64,000 nucleotides of DNA from Frateuria_A sp035943815 (GTDB taxonomy: Bacteria; Pseudomonadota; Gammaproteobacteria; Xanthomonadales; Rhodanobacteraceae). Location: assembly GCF_035943815.1 (NCBI RefSeq), contig NZ_DASZBU010000010.1, positions 124,001 to 188,000 on the forward strand, given 5' to 3'. A program made the position numbers and the translations under genes. Every line of letters starts with the position of its first letter. The stretch's first letter is position 1. The notes below the pieces were generated by a model. The model did not search any database and had not been told where the DNA came from. It was given only the letters and a program-made list of their open reading frames with translations. This document shows positions 28,881 to 38,152 of this stretch, in pieces.

Positions 28881-28935
28881 TTTCCGCGGACGCCGACGAG
28901 GTTCCATCCCATCGCACCCAGCCCGGAAGCGCGCC

Positions 28936-29586
28936 ATGTATACGCCTGCAGCGTTCCAGGAAACACGTCTCCCGATCCTGCACGCGGCCATCGATGCCAT
29001 CGCCTTCGCCAGCCTGGTCAGCACCACCGCCAGCGGCCTGCAGGTCAGCCACGTCCCCTTGCTGCTGGCGCCGGACGAGGGTCCATACGGCACGCTCTAT
29101 GGCCACATCGCCCGCGCCAACACCCACGCCGTCGGCGGTGGTGCGACATCGCTGGCGATCTTCCTGGGCCCGCACGCCTACATTTCCGCCGGCTGGTATC
29201 CCGGCAGGCAGACCCACGGCAGGGAAGTCCCCACCTGGAACTACATCGCCGTCCACGCCCACGGCACCCTGGAAACCTTCGACAACCCGGCCGCGCTGCG
29301 CCGGCACCTGCGCGAGCTGAGCGATCGTCACGAGCGGACCATGGCTGAACCCTGGCGCCTGGACGAGGTTCCTGCCGAGTACATCGATCAGAACCTCAAG
29401 GTCATCATCGGCCTGCGCCTGCCGATCGAACGCCTGGAAGGGAAGTGGAAGCTGAGCCAGAACCGCACCGGGGCCGATCGCGAGGGGGTGCTGGCCGCGT
29501 TGCAGAGTCTGGGAGACGACGCCAGCCTCGCAATGGCGAACGCCATCCGCGAAGCCGACGCCAAGCGCGCGAAAGGGGCGGGTTAG
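28936..29586 (+). CDS. FMN-binding negative transcriptional regulator (PaiB family)
   Basis: A 216-residue split-barrel flavin-binding protein. The start MYTPAAFQETRLPILHAAID and the blocks SHVPLLLAPDEGPYGTLYGH, TWNYIAVHAHGTLE and IIGLRLPIERLEGKWKLSQN are characteristic of PaiB. In Bacillus, PaiB affects sporulation and protease genes, but in proteobacteria the role is unproven. It follows zipA by 55 bases and may be read through from it. Confidence 0.87.
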   Translation: MYTPAAFQETRLPILHAAIDAIAFASLVSTTASGLQVSHVPLLLAPDEGPYGTLYGHIARANTHAVGGGATSLAIFLGPHAYISAGWYPGRQTHGREVPTWNYIAVHAHGTLETFDNPAALRRHLRELSDRHERTMAEPWRLDEVPAEYIDQNLKVIIGLRLPIERLEGKWKLSQNRTGADREGVLAALQSLGDDASLAMANAIREADAKRAKGAG

Positions 29587-29663
29587 CCGCGCCCACGGCT
29601 AGTTGCCGCCCGGGATTCCACCCGCTCGCTTGCGCGTCGTCGGCATGCCCGGGGGGCGAACAG

Positions 29664-29858
29664 CTAGTTCGCCCGGAGCGAAGCCTGCAGTGCCGTGGCC
29701 AGGGCCGCATCTCCGCTGACCAGATCCTGCCATCGGAGCTCGACGCCGCGCCGGTGGCCTTTCTCCGTCAGCTTCAGGCCGTCCGGATCGAGCACCAGCG
29801 TATAGGCGACATCCCCGATGGTCAGCTCGCGCTTCAGTGGTTTGTCGAGCGGCGTCAT
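29664..29858 (-). CDS. Small conserved hypothetical protein
   Basis: A 64-residue cytoplasmic protein, start MTPLDKPLKRELTIG, with AGGA 8 bases before the ATG. The segment AYTLVLDPDGLKLTEKGHRRG followed by VELRWQDLVSGD suggests a compact beta-rich fold. I recall similar short proteins in Xanthomonadales but know no function. It is separate from neighbouring genes; the next stretch to 30139 has nothing recognisable. Confidence 0.6.
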   Translation of the reverse strand: MTPLDKPLKRELTIGDVAYTLVLDPDGLKLTEKGHRRGVELRWQDLVSGDAALATALQASLRAN

Positions 29859-30139
29859 GACCGGTTCCTCGCGGGTGGAAAAGCGGCGCTCGCAGGATAG
29901 GGATCGAAGCGGCGGACCGCCAGCGCGCACGCGGCGCTCGATCTCCCCGGTCCCGGTCCCCGTGCCGGCCGGTGCCCGTGCCGCCTCTCGTTCGCGATTC
30001 CGGGCGAGCGGCGCGAGACACCGGACTCCAGAACCTCAGGCGGAGATCGAGCCATGGATGCGCAAGAGTGGGCGGTCGAAAACCGGCCGCATGGGGGCAC
30101 CGGGCATAGGGGCCACGCATTGGCCCCCGATGCTCGCCG

Positions 30140-31873
30140 CTACTTGGCCGGCGTTACGATCCACGTGGCGTAGGCGGGCAGCGTCGCGCCATCCAACGTC
30201 GTTGTATTGGCGAGCGCAGGATCGGTGGCGGCCAGCGTTCGTACCGCCCGCTGCACGATGCCCGTCTTCACCTTCTGCGGCATGCCGCTGAAGTTGACCA
30301 GCACGGTGACGGGGTGGGCGCCGCCGCGCCGATAGACCAGCACATCGGGATCGGTGCGATCCAGGAAGGTCATGTCGCCATCGCGCAACGCGGGATTGGA
30401 TCGGCGCAATGCGATCAACTTGCGGTACCAGTTGAGCAGCGAGCCGGGCTCGGCAAGTTCGGTCTGCACGTTGACCGTGACGTGGTTGGGGTTGACCGGC
30501 AGCCAGGTCCGCGGGTTGGTCGAAAAGCCCGCTTGCGGTCCCGGCGTCCATTGCATCGGCGTGCGCTCGCCGTCGCGCCCCTTCTCCTTTGGCCAGCCGG
30601 TGATGCCGATCGGATCGCGCACGTCCTCCTTACGCGCCGGGGTTGCGGTGGTCATGCCCAACGGTGCGCCGTAGTAGGTCAGTGCCGTGGCGCGTGAGGT
30701 CAACAGCAGCGTCGCAATCGCCTTCGCCCGCTGCACATCATGGCGGCCGTCGCCAAATCGGTCGATCGAGCGCGGGTTGTCGTGGTTGTCGAAGACGATC
30801 AGCGGCTGGCCGGGCACCGTCTGCGCACCCTCCAGCGTCTTGCGGAACCATCCGGCGTCGAACTTCGCCCGCCAGCCGAAGCCGGGCAGCATGTTCATCG
30901 GCAACTGCAACTCGTCCCGGCGGCTGCCGCCGTACCAAGTGTCCAGGTCCGCGACATCCGCGGTGTAGGTCTCGCCGATCAGCACGCGATCGCCCGGGTA
31001 CTTGTCCACCATCGCGCGCATGCGACGGATCACGTCGTGCACTTCGGGCAGGTTGTCGCTGTAGCGGGTGCTCAGGTTGGGGTCGCCCTGGGCGTTGGTG
31101 CCGGGGCGCTGTGGGTCGTTGCGAAGTTGCGGATCTTCGAACAGCGTGGAGATCGCATCGAGACGGAAGCCGGCGACGCCGCGGTCCAGCCAGAATCGCA
31201 TGGCACCGAACATCGCATGCTCGACCGCCGGGTTGCGCCAGTTGAGGTCGGGCTGCTGGCGGTAGAAGCGGTGGTAGTAGAACTGCCTGCGCGCCGGCAC
31301 CCATTCCCACGCGGAGCCGCCGAATACCGACTCCCAGTTGTTCGGCGGCACCTTGCCGTCGTGTTCGAAGCGCTTCTGGAACGCGGTGACGCCTGGTGCG
31401 CCTGCCGCAACGCCGTCATTCCAGACGTACCAGTCGGCCTTGGGGTTGTCGCGGGAACTTGCCGACTCGACGAACCACGCGTGCCTGTCCGAGGTGTGGT
31501 TGAGCACCATGTCCAGGATGATGCGGATGTGGTGCTTCTTGGCCGCACGCAGCAGCGCATCGAAGTCGGCCAGCGAGCCGTACTGCGGGTCCACCCGCTC
31601 GTAGTCGGCGATGTCGTAGCCGAAGTCCACCTGGGGCGAGGGATACATCGGGGCGATCCAGATCGCGTCGATGCCCAGCGTCTGCAGGTAGTCCAGGTGC
31701 TGCGTGATGCCGTTCAGGTCGCCTACGCCGTCGCCATTGCTGTCGCCGAAGCTGCGCGGGTAGATCTCCTCGATCACGGCGTGCTTCCACCACGGGACCG
31801 ACGCCGCGCTTGCGGCAACGGCGGAACAGGCAAGCGCCAAGCCCAGCGCAATTGGGCACATAAACGATGGCAT
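30140..31873 (-). CDS. Exported alpha-glucosidase, GH13 family
   Basis: A 577-residue secreted glycosidase. A signal peptide covers residues 1-24 (ALACSAVAASA-A). The (beta/alpha)8 barrel shows the GH13 regions DMVLNHTSDRHAWF (region I), GFRLDAIS with the catalytic Asp (II), VLIGETYT with the acid/base Glu (III) and FDNHDNPR with the third Asp (IV). The MQWTPGPQAGFS motif places it with oligo-1,6-glucosidase/alpha-glucosidase enzymes rather than true amylases. Start 31873 has GGAG about 7 bases upstream. It is divergent from the TonB-dependent receptor and likely shares its control. Confidence 0.9.
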   Translation of the reverse strand: MPSFMCPIALGLALACSAVAASAASVPWWKHAVIEEIYPRSFGDSNGDGVGDLNGITQHLDYLQTLGIDAIWIAPMYPSPQVDFGYDIADYERVDPQYGSLADFDALLRAAKKHHIRIILDMVLNHTSDRHAWFVESASSRDNPKADWYVWNDGVAAGAPGVTAFQKRFEHDGKVPPNNWESVFGGSAWEWVPARRQFYYHRFYRQQPDLNWRNPAVEHAMFGAMRFWLDRGVAGFRLDAISTLFEDPQLRNDPQRPGTNAQGDPNLSTRYSDNLPEVHDVIRRMRAMVDKYPGDRVLIGETYTADVADLDTWYGGSRRDELQLPMNMLPGFGWRAKFDAGWFRKTLEGAQTVPGQPLIVFDNHDNPRSIDRFGDGRHDVQRAKAIATLLLTSRATALTYYGAPLGMTTATPARKEDVRDPIGITGWPKEKGRDGERTPMQWTPGPQAGFSTNPRTWLPVNPNHVTVNVQTELAEPGSLLNWYRKLIALRRSNPALRDGDMTFLDRTDPDVLVYRRGGAHPVTVLVNFSGMPQKVKTGIVQRAVRTLAATDPALANTTTLDGATLPAYATWIVTPAK

Positions 31874-32135
31874 GAGCAACTCCTCGTCGGCGGTTCGGCA
31901 GGCCGGCGCGGATAGGCATCCGTCGCCGGGATGTGCGCTCCGGCGCGCCTGGGCGCGTCGGTTCATACGAGACCGCGCGATGGCGGTCCGGAAGCGGGGA
32001 AGGGTGGGCGGCCATCCCAACAGTCCGCTGATCGGCGCCCGGCGGTCGCGATCCTTCCCGAGGCTGGGTCTGAACGTTTTTGCGATGCAGCGTGACAGCC
32101 CCGGACGTTCGATGCTTTATTTTCGTCCTAGTAAC

Positions 32136-32149
32136 TTAGATCGATCCAA
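32136..32149. promoter_or_regulatory. Palindromic operator-like site, copy 1
   Basis: TTAGATCGATCCAA is a near-perfect palindrome centred on CG (only the third base pair breaks symmetry). The first 13 bases recur exactly 140 bases downstream. A CG-centred, even palindrome is the usual shape of LacI-family sites. No LacI-type gene lies in this window, so the regulator would act in trans. Confidence 0.5.
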
Positions 32150-32275
32150 ACGGCAATACAACTGTTCGCCGGCCTTCACAGCGCGCACCGCTTCCGGTTT
32201 TCCGCCTGCCGCGACACAGACCTGGCCCGTGGCTCCACAGCAGACCATCGAAGAGGGGAACGAAAACCAAGAAAT

Positions 32276-32289
32276 TTAGATCGATCCAT
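32276..32289. promoter_or_regulatory. Palindromic operator-like site, copy 2
   Basis: TTAGATCGATCCAT repeats the first 13 bases of copy 1. It lies 73 bases before the receptor start, in a good position to cover its promoter, while copy 1 is nearer the centre of the divergent spacer. Confidence 0.5.
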
Positions 32290-32361
32290 ATCCAGGCAGT
32301 GATCAAACGGGGGATCACCGCGCCGGCTCTCGAAAGGCGCATCACGTTAGGGGAAAATCGA

Positions 32362-35300
32362 ATGACTTACCTGCCGCACGTGTTTACCCGCAAGCCTTTG
32401 CATACCGCGCTCGCGCTAGCCACCTTGTCGATCGCCGGAGGCCTGGCGATACCGGCAACGGCCTTTGCGCAAACGACCGGGCCTGGCGCCGCTCCCGCAT
32501 CGCCAGCGCCGGCACAGGCGTCCGATGGCGCACGGAAGAAGCCGGACAAGAAACGTCCCGGGGATACCACCAATCCCACCACCCTGCAGACCGTCATCGT
32601 CAGCGGCTATCGCCAGTCCATCGACCAGAACATCCAGGACAAGCGCGATTCCAATTCGATCGTCGAGGTCATCAACGCGCAGAACATCGCGCAGTTCCCC
32701 GCCAAGAACATCGCCGACGCACTGGCGCACGTACCCGGCGTGGTGATCACCCGCGAGTCCGGCGAAGGCAAGACAGTCAGCATCCGCGGCCTTGCGCCGG
32801 AGCTGACGCTGACCGAACTGAACGGCAACTACGTGGCCTCGGCCGATACCTCGGCCGGCCTCACGCGCTCGTTCAACTACACGCTGATGCCGGCCAACAT
32901 GTTCTCGGACATCAAGCTCTACAAGAGCCTGGAGGCGCGCCTGGACGAAGGCGGCATCGGCGGCAACGTGGACCTGCGCACGCGCCGCCCGCTCGAAATG
33001 AAGGCGAACGAGGGCTTCGTGTCGCTGAACGGAGCCGGCTCGGACAACAGCAGCAGGATCACGCCGCAGGCTTCGGCGCTATGGTCGTGGAAGAACAAGG
33101 ACGAGACCTTCGGCGTGCTGCTCGCCGGCACGTACCAGAAGCGGCGCGACGTCGACTACACAGCCAACGCATCGAGCTGGCACTGGTGGGCGGACAACTG
33201 CTCCGACAGCACGACGTGTGCCCAACCGCCGGTCAACGTGCACGATCAGCCGTACGACAGCAGCGTCGCTTCGAACATCGACCTGTGGGGCAACGGCGTG
33301 GTCGACCAGGCCGGCAAACAGTATTCGGGCTACTGGATGCCGCAGCAGTTCTCCACCAGCCGCAATCAGCTCGACCTCAAGACCAAGGGCGCCCAGGCCA
33401 CCCTGCAGTTCAAGCCGACCGATCATCTGCTGCTGACCGGCAACTACTTCCGCTTCCAGCGCGAGCAATCGCAGATCACCAACACGCTGGAGATCCCCGA
33501 GTGGGGTCTGCCCAACGATAGCAATTTCAGTAACCAACAGGGCCGGCTGCTCGCCCCCGGCGGCCTGACCTTCGATCCGTCGGGCACCGTCGTCACCGGC
33601 GCCAATTACGTGCTCCCGCCCGCAGGCCAGGGCTGCAACGCGACGACCAACCCCAGCACCGGCGCGCAACGCCAGGCGGTCGACGTCTGCTCCACCGAGA
33701 TTCCATGGCTCAACGGCAACTACTCGGTCGAGAAGGCCACCTCGCAGACCATCAACCTGCAAGGGGAATGGGACAACGGGGGAAACCTGAGCGGATCGTT
33801 CAACGTCGGCCGCACCTGGGCGACCGGCGGCCCGTCGATCGAGCTGGGCATGGCGGCCAAGCCGCGCAACTTCGTCAACGGCCAGTGGGTGGACGGCAGC
33901 AACGGCGCCGCGTGGACGATCAACGGCCGGCCGACCATCACCGCCTCGCCGGACGTGCTGAAGAACATGCTAGCGGGCGCGGGACAGGTGGACCTCGGCT
34001 CGACCGGCTCCAACATGGTCAACACCGACACCTCGCAGAACTTCGCCCAGGCCGATTTCACCTGGGCCTTCGACGACAGCTGGATGCAATCGCTGCAGTT
34101 CGGCGTCAAGTACCGTAAGAACCACGCCGAGCAGCAGAGCAACGAGGTGCGCTGGTACTGCAAGGGCACCACGCTGCAGTTCCAGACCTGCGATCCGACC
34201 GCCGGCCAGCTGCCCGCGGGCTTCCTCCTGCCGAGCATGCTCGACGGCAACAACGAGGCCTACCACGACAGCGTCTTCCCGGCGATCAATTTCCCGGCCT
34301 ACTACAACTACCTCAACGCGACCTACGACCGGACGATCTACAACCGCCCGCAGGACACCTCGTCCATCGACGAGAAGATCTCGGCGGCCTACGTGCAGGC
34401 CAACTTCGACACCGGCTCGCTGCGCGGCAACGTCGGCCTGCGCTTTGTCAGCACGCAGCAGGACATCACCGTCGCCGACCAGATCACCACCAACAACGCG
34501 GTGTACTACCACGATGCGGCGGGCAACATCCTGATCTGCCCGGCCAGCGGCGTTAACGCCGGTGGCGGGCCGTGCGCGCCGGGTGATTTCCAGTACCTGC
34601 CGCGCGAGCAGTCGGTGATCGAGAGCTCCTCGAACGCGTCCACCAGCAAGCGCTACAACAAACTGCTGCCCAGCTTCAACGTGGCCTGGACCTTCGCCGA
34701 CGACTTCGTGCTGCGCGCCGCCGGCTCGCAGGCGATGGCCCGCGCCAACTACACCGACCTGGCCCAGCTCGGCAGCCTGACCAACGACACCCAGGCGTAC
34801 TACAACGACCGCAAGCAGTTCGGCGCGCCCCCGCCGGGCTGGTACGGCAGCGGCGCCAATCCGGACCTCAAGCCGTTCACGGCCACCCAGTTCGACCTGG
34901 CCGGCGAGTGGTACTACGCGCCCGAGTCGGTGGTCGGCCTGGACCTGTTCCAGAAGAAGGTCAAGAACTTCGTCGTGCCGGTCACCGTCAACAACATCAC
35001 GGTCAACGTCGGCGGCACCGAAGAGAGCTTCCTGCAGTACAGCACCAACGCCAACGGTCGCTCGGGCACTTCCAAGGGCGTGGAGCTCTACACGCAGCAC
35101 ACCTACCACTCGGGCTTCGGCTACATCGCCAACTACACGCTCAACAAGACCAACGAAACCCCGGTCTCGCTCGGCGATACGCAGGTGGGCAAGTCGGAGC
35201 TGATCGGCAGCGCCAAGTACGCGGCGAACGTGTCGCTGTTCTACGAAAAGGACGGGCTGCTGCTGCGCGCCAGCAGCAACTGGATCGGGCGGACCATGCA

Positions 35301-35532
35301 GGGGCTGTCGGCTGGATTGCCGATCTATACGCGGCCCTACCATCAGATCGATCTGAACGGTGATTACGAGTTCAACAAGCATCTGATGCTCACCGCGTCG
35401 GTCATCAACCTGACCCGTTCCATGCCCCGCTCGTACCTCGGAGACGACACGGCCGCGCGGCTGAACGAGCTCGAATACGCCGGGCGCCAGTACTACCTGG
35501 GGGTTACGTACAAGTTCGGCGCTGCCGACTAG
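32362..35532 (+). CDS. TonB-dependent receptor (glycan uptake type)
   Basis: A 1056-residue outer-membrane active transporter. Signal peptide about 1-36 (cleavage after AFA-Q); TonB-box-like TVIVSGYRQS near residue 78; plug domain (about 90-230) with NIADALAHVPGVVITRE and VSIRGLAPELTLTELNG; then a 22-strand barrel ending YLGVTYKF. The sequence type (RDSNSIVEVINAQNIAQFPAKN) is that of Caulobacter/Xanthomonas receptors for oligosaccharides. Start ATG 32362 has AGGGGA about 7 bases upstream. It is divergent from GH13 and followed by GH92 and GH2, so a glycan substrate is inferred. Confidence 0.92.
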   Translation: MTYLPHVFTRKPLHTALALATLSIAGGLAIPATAFAQTTGPGAAPASPAPAQASDGARKKPDKKRPGDTTNPTTLQTVIVSGYRQSIDQNIQDKRDSNSIVEVINAQNIAQFPAKNIADALAHVPGVVITRESGEGKTVSIRGLAPELTLTELNGNYVASADTSAGLTRSFNYTLMPANMFSDIKLYKSLEARLDEGGIGGNVDLRTRRPLEMKANEGFVSLNGAGSDNSSRITPQASALWSWKNKDETFGVLLAGTYQKRRDVDYTANASSWHWWADNCSDSTTCAQPPVNVHDQPYDSSVASNIDLWGNGVVDQAGKQYSGYWMPQQFSTSRNQLDLKTKGAQATLQFKPTDHLLLTGNYFRFQREQSQITNTLEIPEWGLPNDSNFSNQQGRLLAPGGLTFDPSGTVVTGANYVLPPAGQGCNATTNPSTGAQRQAVDVCSTEIPWLNGNYSVEKATSQTINLQGEWDNGGNLSGSFNVGRTWATGGPSIELGMAAKPRNFVNGQWVDGSNGAAWTINGRPTITASPDVLKNMLAGAGQVDLGSTGSNMVNTDTSQNFAQADFTWAFDDSWMQSLQFGVKYRKNHAEQQSNEVRWYCKGTTLQFQTCDPTAGQLPAGFLLPSMLDGNNEAYHDSVFPAINFPAYYNYLNATYDRTIYNRPQDTSSIDEKISAAYVQANFDTGSLRGNVGLRFVSTQQDITVADQITTNNAVYYHDAAGNILICPASGVNAGGGPCAPGDFQYLPREQSVIESSSNASTSKRYNKLLPSFNVAWTFADDFVLRAAGSQAMARANYTDLAQLGSLTNDTQAYYNDRKQFGAPPPGWYGSGANPDLKPFTATQFDLAGEWYYAPESVVGLDLFQKKVKNFVVPVTVNNITVNVGGTEESFLQYSTNANGRSGTSKGVELYTQHTYHSGFGYIANYTLNKTNETPVSLGDTQVGKSELIGSAKYAANVSLFYEKDGLLLRASSNWIGRTMQGLSAGLPIYTRPYHQIDLNGDYEFNKHLMLTASVINLTRSMPRSYLGDDTAARLNELEYAGRQYYLGVTYKFGAAD

Positions 35533-35544
35533 GCCCGGCCCCAC

Positions 35545-35572
35545 GCGGGTCGGGACCGTTTCCCGATCCCGC
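35545..35572 (+). terminator. Strong hairpin after the receptor gene
   Basis: An 11-bp stem with one bulged T (GCGGGTCGGGA / TCCCGATCCCGC) and loop CCGTT begins 13 bases after the receptor stop. There is no T-run. It may act as a partial terminator or 3'-end protector, lowering expression of the downstream glycosidases relative to the receptor. Confidence 0.45.
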
Positions 35573-35672
35573 GGCGGGTGCGGCCCGGTAGAGTCGCCAC
35601 CCGCATGTCCGCCGTCCTCGATGGCCGCGTACGGGAGCGGCGAAGGACGCGTCCCGTCCTGTGGGAAATGCC

Positions 35673-38069
35673 ATGAGAATCGCTGTCACACCTGCTCGTC
35701 GCCGCGGCTCGTCGCGGCCCCACCGTCGCGTAATGCTCGGGATCGGGTTGATCACCCTCGCGCTGGGCGGCATTCACGCGGTCCGTGCCCACGCCGGCGA
35801 TGCGTCGCCGAACGCCACGACGGCCGTCGACGAGGCCGACCCGCGCGTCGGCACCGCACCGCTCGACCAACCGGCGCTGATCGGCAATGCGCCGCCTCCT
35901 GGCGAGCCGCTGTATTCCGGCCTTACCTCGCCGGGCGCGCGCCTGCCGCAGAGTGCCACCGAGGCAGCGCCGGTCAACGTCAACATCGACCTGAGCTATC
36001 CCACCGGCGTGCCTACGCCCTACTACTACACGAACCCGACGATGATCGGCTTCACCGGAGGCGGCGGTTCGACCTACGGTGGCGGCGCCCAACCGATGAT
36101 CATGCCGGTGGTCGGCGACTGGACCGTGCCGCCGGCCTACGCGCAGTCCTATTACGACAAGAGGAGCGAGAAGGCCTCCCCCGGCTACTACGCGGTCGAC
36201 CTTGACACGTTCCATACCCGCGTCGAGCTGACCGCGACGCGGCGCACCAGCCTGATGCGCTTCACCTTCCCCGCAAGCCATCGCTCCAACGTCGTCGTGA
36301 ACCTGCGTCGCGAGGGCGGCGACGTGGAAGTCGTCGGCGACCGCATCGTCCGGGGCGTCGCCAGGGGCAGGCACGCCGACGATGGCGACGGCGCATGGTT
36401 CGTCGCCGAGTTCTCACGGCCGTTCGCCGGCTACGGCACCTTCCATGCCACCCGCGGCAACGAAGACTGGGGTCTCGGCGACAAGGACGTGGAAGAGGGG
36501 CGCCGCAGCGTGTCGGGCAGCTACGCGGGTGCCTATGTCACCTTCGACACGCAGGCCGGCGAACAGGTGCAGGTGAGGATGGCCCACGGCCACAGCGCGG
36601 CGGAAGCGGAGCAGCGGCTGCGGGACGAAGACCCCGATGGCGATTTCGAGCGCGTGCATGCGCAGGCGCGCGCCACCTGGGCGCGGCTCCTGGACCGTGT
36701 GGAAGTCACCGGCGGCACGCCCAGGCAGCGCATGCTGTTCTATTCCACGCTGTACCACTCCTTCGCCAGCCCGCGGCTGCTCGCGCGCAAGGGCGAACAC
36801 TTCACCGACGCCAACGGCAGGGTCCAGCTCGCCGCCTACGACCGCTATGGCCCGGTGCCGTTCTGGGATACCGGACGCAACCAGATCGCCCTGCTGATGC
36901 TGCTCGAGCCACGCGTGGTGCAGGACATCATGCGTTCCGAACTGGACATGGCACGCGAGCGCGGCTACATGAACACCTCGTTCCATGGTGACCACGCGGT
37001 GCTGCTCTACGACGGCGCCCTGCGCCGTGGCATCCCGTTCGACTATGCCGCGGCGTATGCCTACCTGCGCAAGAACGCGACCGACCCCAACGGGCCGCGC
37101 GGCTATCTGGCCGAGTACATGAAGAACGGCTGGATCGCCGACGTCGTTCCGCCGGGCAACCCCAGCCCGCCCTATGCCGGCGGCAAGGCGGGCACGGCCA
37201 CCACGCTCGAATATGCCTGGGACGACTATGCGCTGGCGGACCTCGCCCGCCGGTTAGGCAAGGCCGACGACGCGCGGATGTTCGCCCGTCGCGCGGCCAA
37301 CTACCGCCACGTGTTCGACCCGTCGGTAGGCTTCTTCCGCGGCCGCACCGCCGATGGACGATGGATCGCGCCGTTCGATCCGCGCGAGCCGTACTACAAC
37401 TTCATGATGAAGGAGGCCTCGGGCTGGTCCACGCTGTGGCTGGTGCCGCACGACGTGCAGGGACTGATCGACCTGCTCGGCGGTCGCGGGGCCTTCAACG
37501 CCAAGCTCGATGCCTTCTTCTCCACGCCCTACGATCCGAAGGGCATCTGCCGCGACTGCACCGGCGTGATCGGGCAGTACGTGCAGGGCAACCAGCCGGA
37601 CCAGCAGGCCGCCTACCTCTACGCATGGAGCGGCCAGCCCTGGAAGACGCAGGCGCTGGTGCGCCGCATCCTTGACGATCTCTACGGCAGCGACGCCAGC
37701 GGCTACGGCTATCCCGGCATGGACGACCAGGGCTCGACCTCGTCCTGGTACGTGCTTAGCGCCATGGGCTTCTATCCGGTCGATCCGGCCAGCGCGGACT
37801 ACATCCTGGGCAGCCCGATCTTCGACCGCATCCGCCTGCACCTGGGCAACGGCAAGACGTTCGACATCGTCGCGCGCAACAACTCGGCCGAAAACCGCTA
37901 CATCCAGTCCGCCACGCTCGACGGCAAGCCCTGGAACAAGCCGTGGCTGGCCCACGAGGCGATCGCCCGCGGCGGTAAGCTGGTGCTCACGATGGGAGCG
38001 GCGCCGAACGAGGCCTGGGGCGCCGATCCGCGCGATGCGCCGCCCTCGATGTCGGCGGCGCGCGAGTGA
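35673..38069 (+). CDS. GH92 family alpha-mannosidase-like glycosidase
   Basis: A 798-residue exported enzyme. An N-terminal Arg-rich segment precedes a hydrophobic stretch (MLGIGLITLALGGIHAV), giving a long signal sequence. The N-terminal beta-sandwich and C-terminal helical domain carry GH92 blocks: QRMLFYSTLYHSFASPRLL, FWDTGRNQIALLMLLEP, YGYPGMDDQGSTSSWYVLSA and GFYPVDPASADYILGSP. GH92 enzymes are calcium-dependent exo-acting alpha-mannosidases. Substrate linkage cannot be read here. ATG 35673 was preferred over an in-frame GTG four codons before. It follows the receptor and precedes GH2. Confidence 0.88.
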   Translation: MRIAVTPARRRGSSRPHRRVMLGIGLITLALGGIHAVRAHAGDASPNATTAVDEADPRVGTAPLDQPALIGNAPPPGEPLYSGLTSPGARLPQSATEAAPVNVNIDLSYPTGVPTPYYYTNPTMIGFTGGGGSTYGGGAQPMIMPVVGDWTVPPAYAQSYYDKRSEKASPGYYAVDLDTFHTRVELTATRRTSLMRFTFPASHRSNVVVNLRREGGDVEVVGDRIVRGVARGRHADDGDGAWFVAEFSRPFAGYGTFHATRGNEDWGLGDKDVEEGRRSVSGSYAGAYVTFDTQAGEQVQVRMAHGHSAAEAEQRLRDEDPDGDFERVHAQARATWARLLDRVEVTGGTPRQRMLFYSTLYHSFASPRLLARKGEHFTDANGRVQLAAYDRYGPVPFWDTGRNQIALLMLLEPRVVQDIMRSELDMARERGYMNTSFHGDHAVLLYDGALRRGIPFDYAAAYAYLRKNATDPNGPRGYLAEYMKNGWIADVVPPGNPSPPYAGGKAGTATTLEYAWDDYALADLARRLGKADDARMFARRAANYRHVFDPSVGFFRGRTADGRWIAPFDPREPYYNFMMKEASGWSTLWLVPHDVQGLIDLLGGRGAFNAKLDAFFSTPYDPKGICRDCTGVIGQYVQGNQPDQQAAYLYAWSGQPWKTQALVRRILDDLYGSDASGYGYPGMDDQGSTSSWYVLSAMGFYPVDPASADYILGSPIFDRIRLHLGNGKTFDIVARNNSAENRYIQSATLDGKPWNKPWLAHEAIARGGKLVLTMGAAPNEAWGADPRDAPPSMSAARE

Positions 38070-38103
38070 ACATGGCTGCCATAACCGATCAACTGCAAAG
38101 CCT

Positions 38104-38124
38104 GCGCAAGCGATGCGCTTGCGC
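38104..38124 (+). other. Intercistronic 9-bp stem-loop
   Basis: GCGCAAGCG pairs perfectly with CGCTTGCGC across a 3-base loop (ATG). It lies in the 83-base gap between GH92 and GH2, with no T-run. It may adjust relative mRNA stability or hide nearby out-of-frame starts. Confidence 0.4.
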
Positions 38125-38152
38125 GTGTGCCGCCACCGAAGAGGACAAGCCA

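Larger units (their letters stand above)
31874..32361. other. Divergent promoter region of the glycan locus
   Basis: A 488-base spacer between the GH13 gene and the receptor gene. The centre (about 32090-32300) is clearly AT-richer than the flanks and holds two copies of the same 13-base sequence, listed separately. No small gene was found. Confidence 0.6.
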
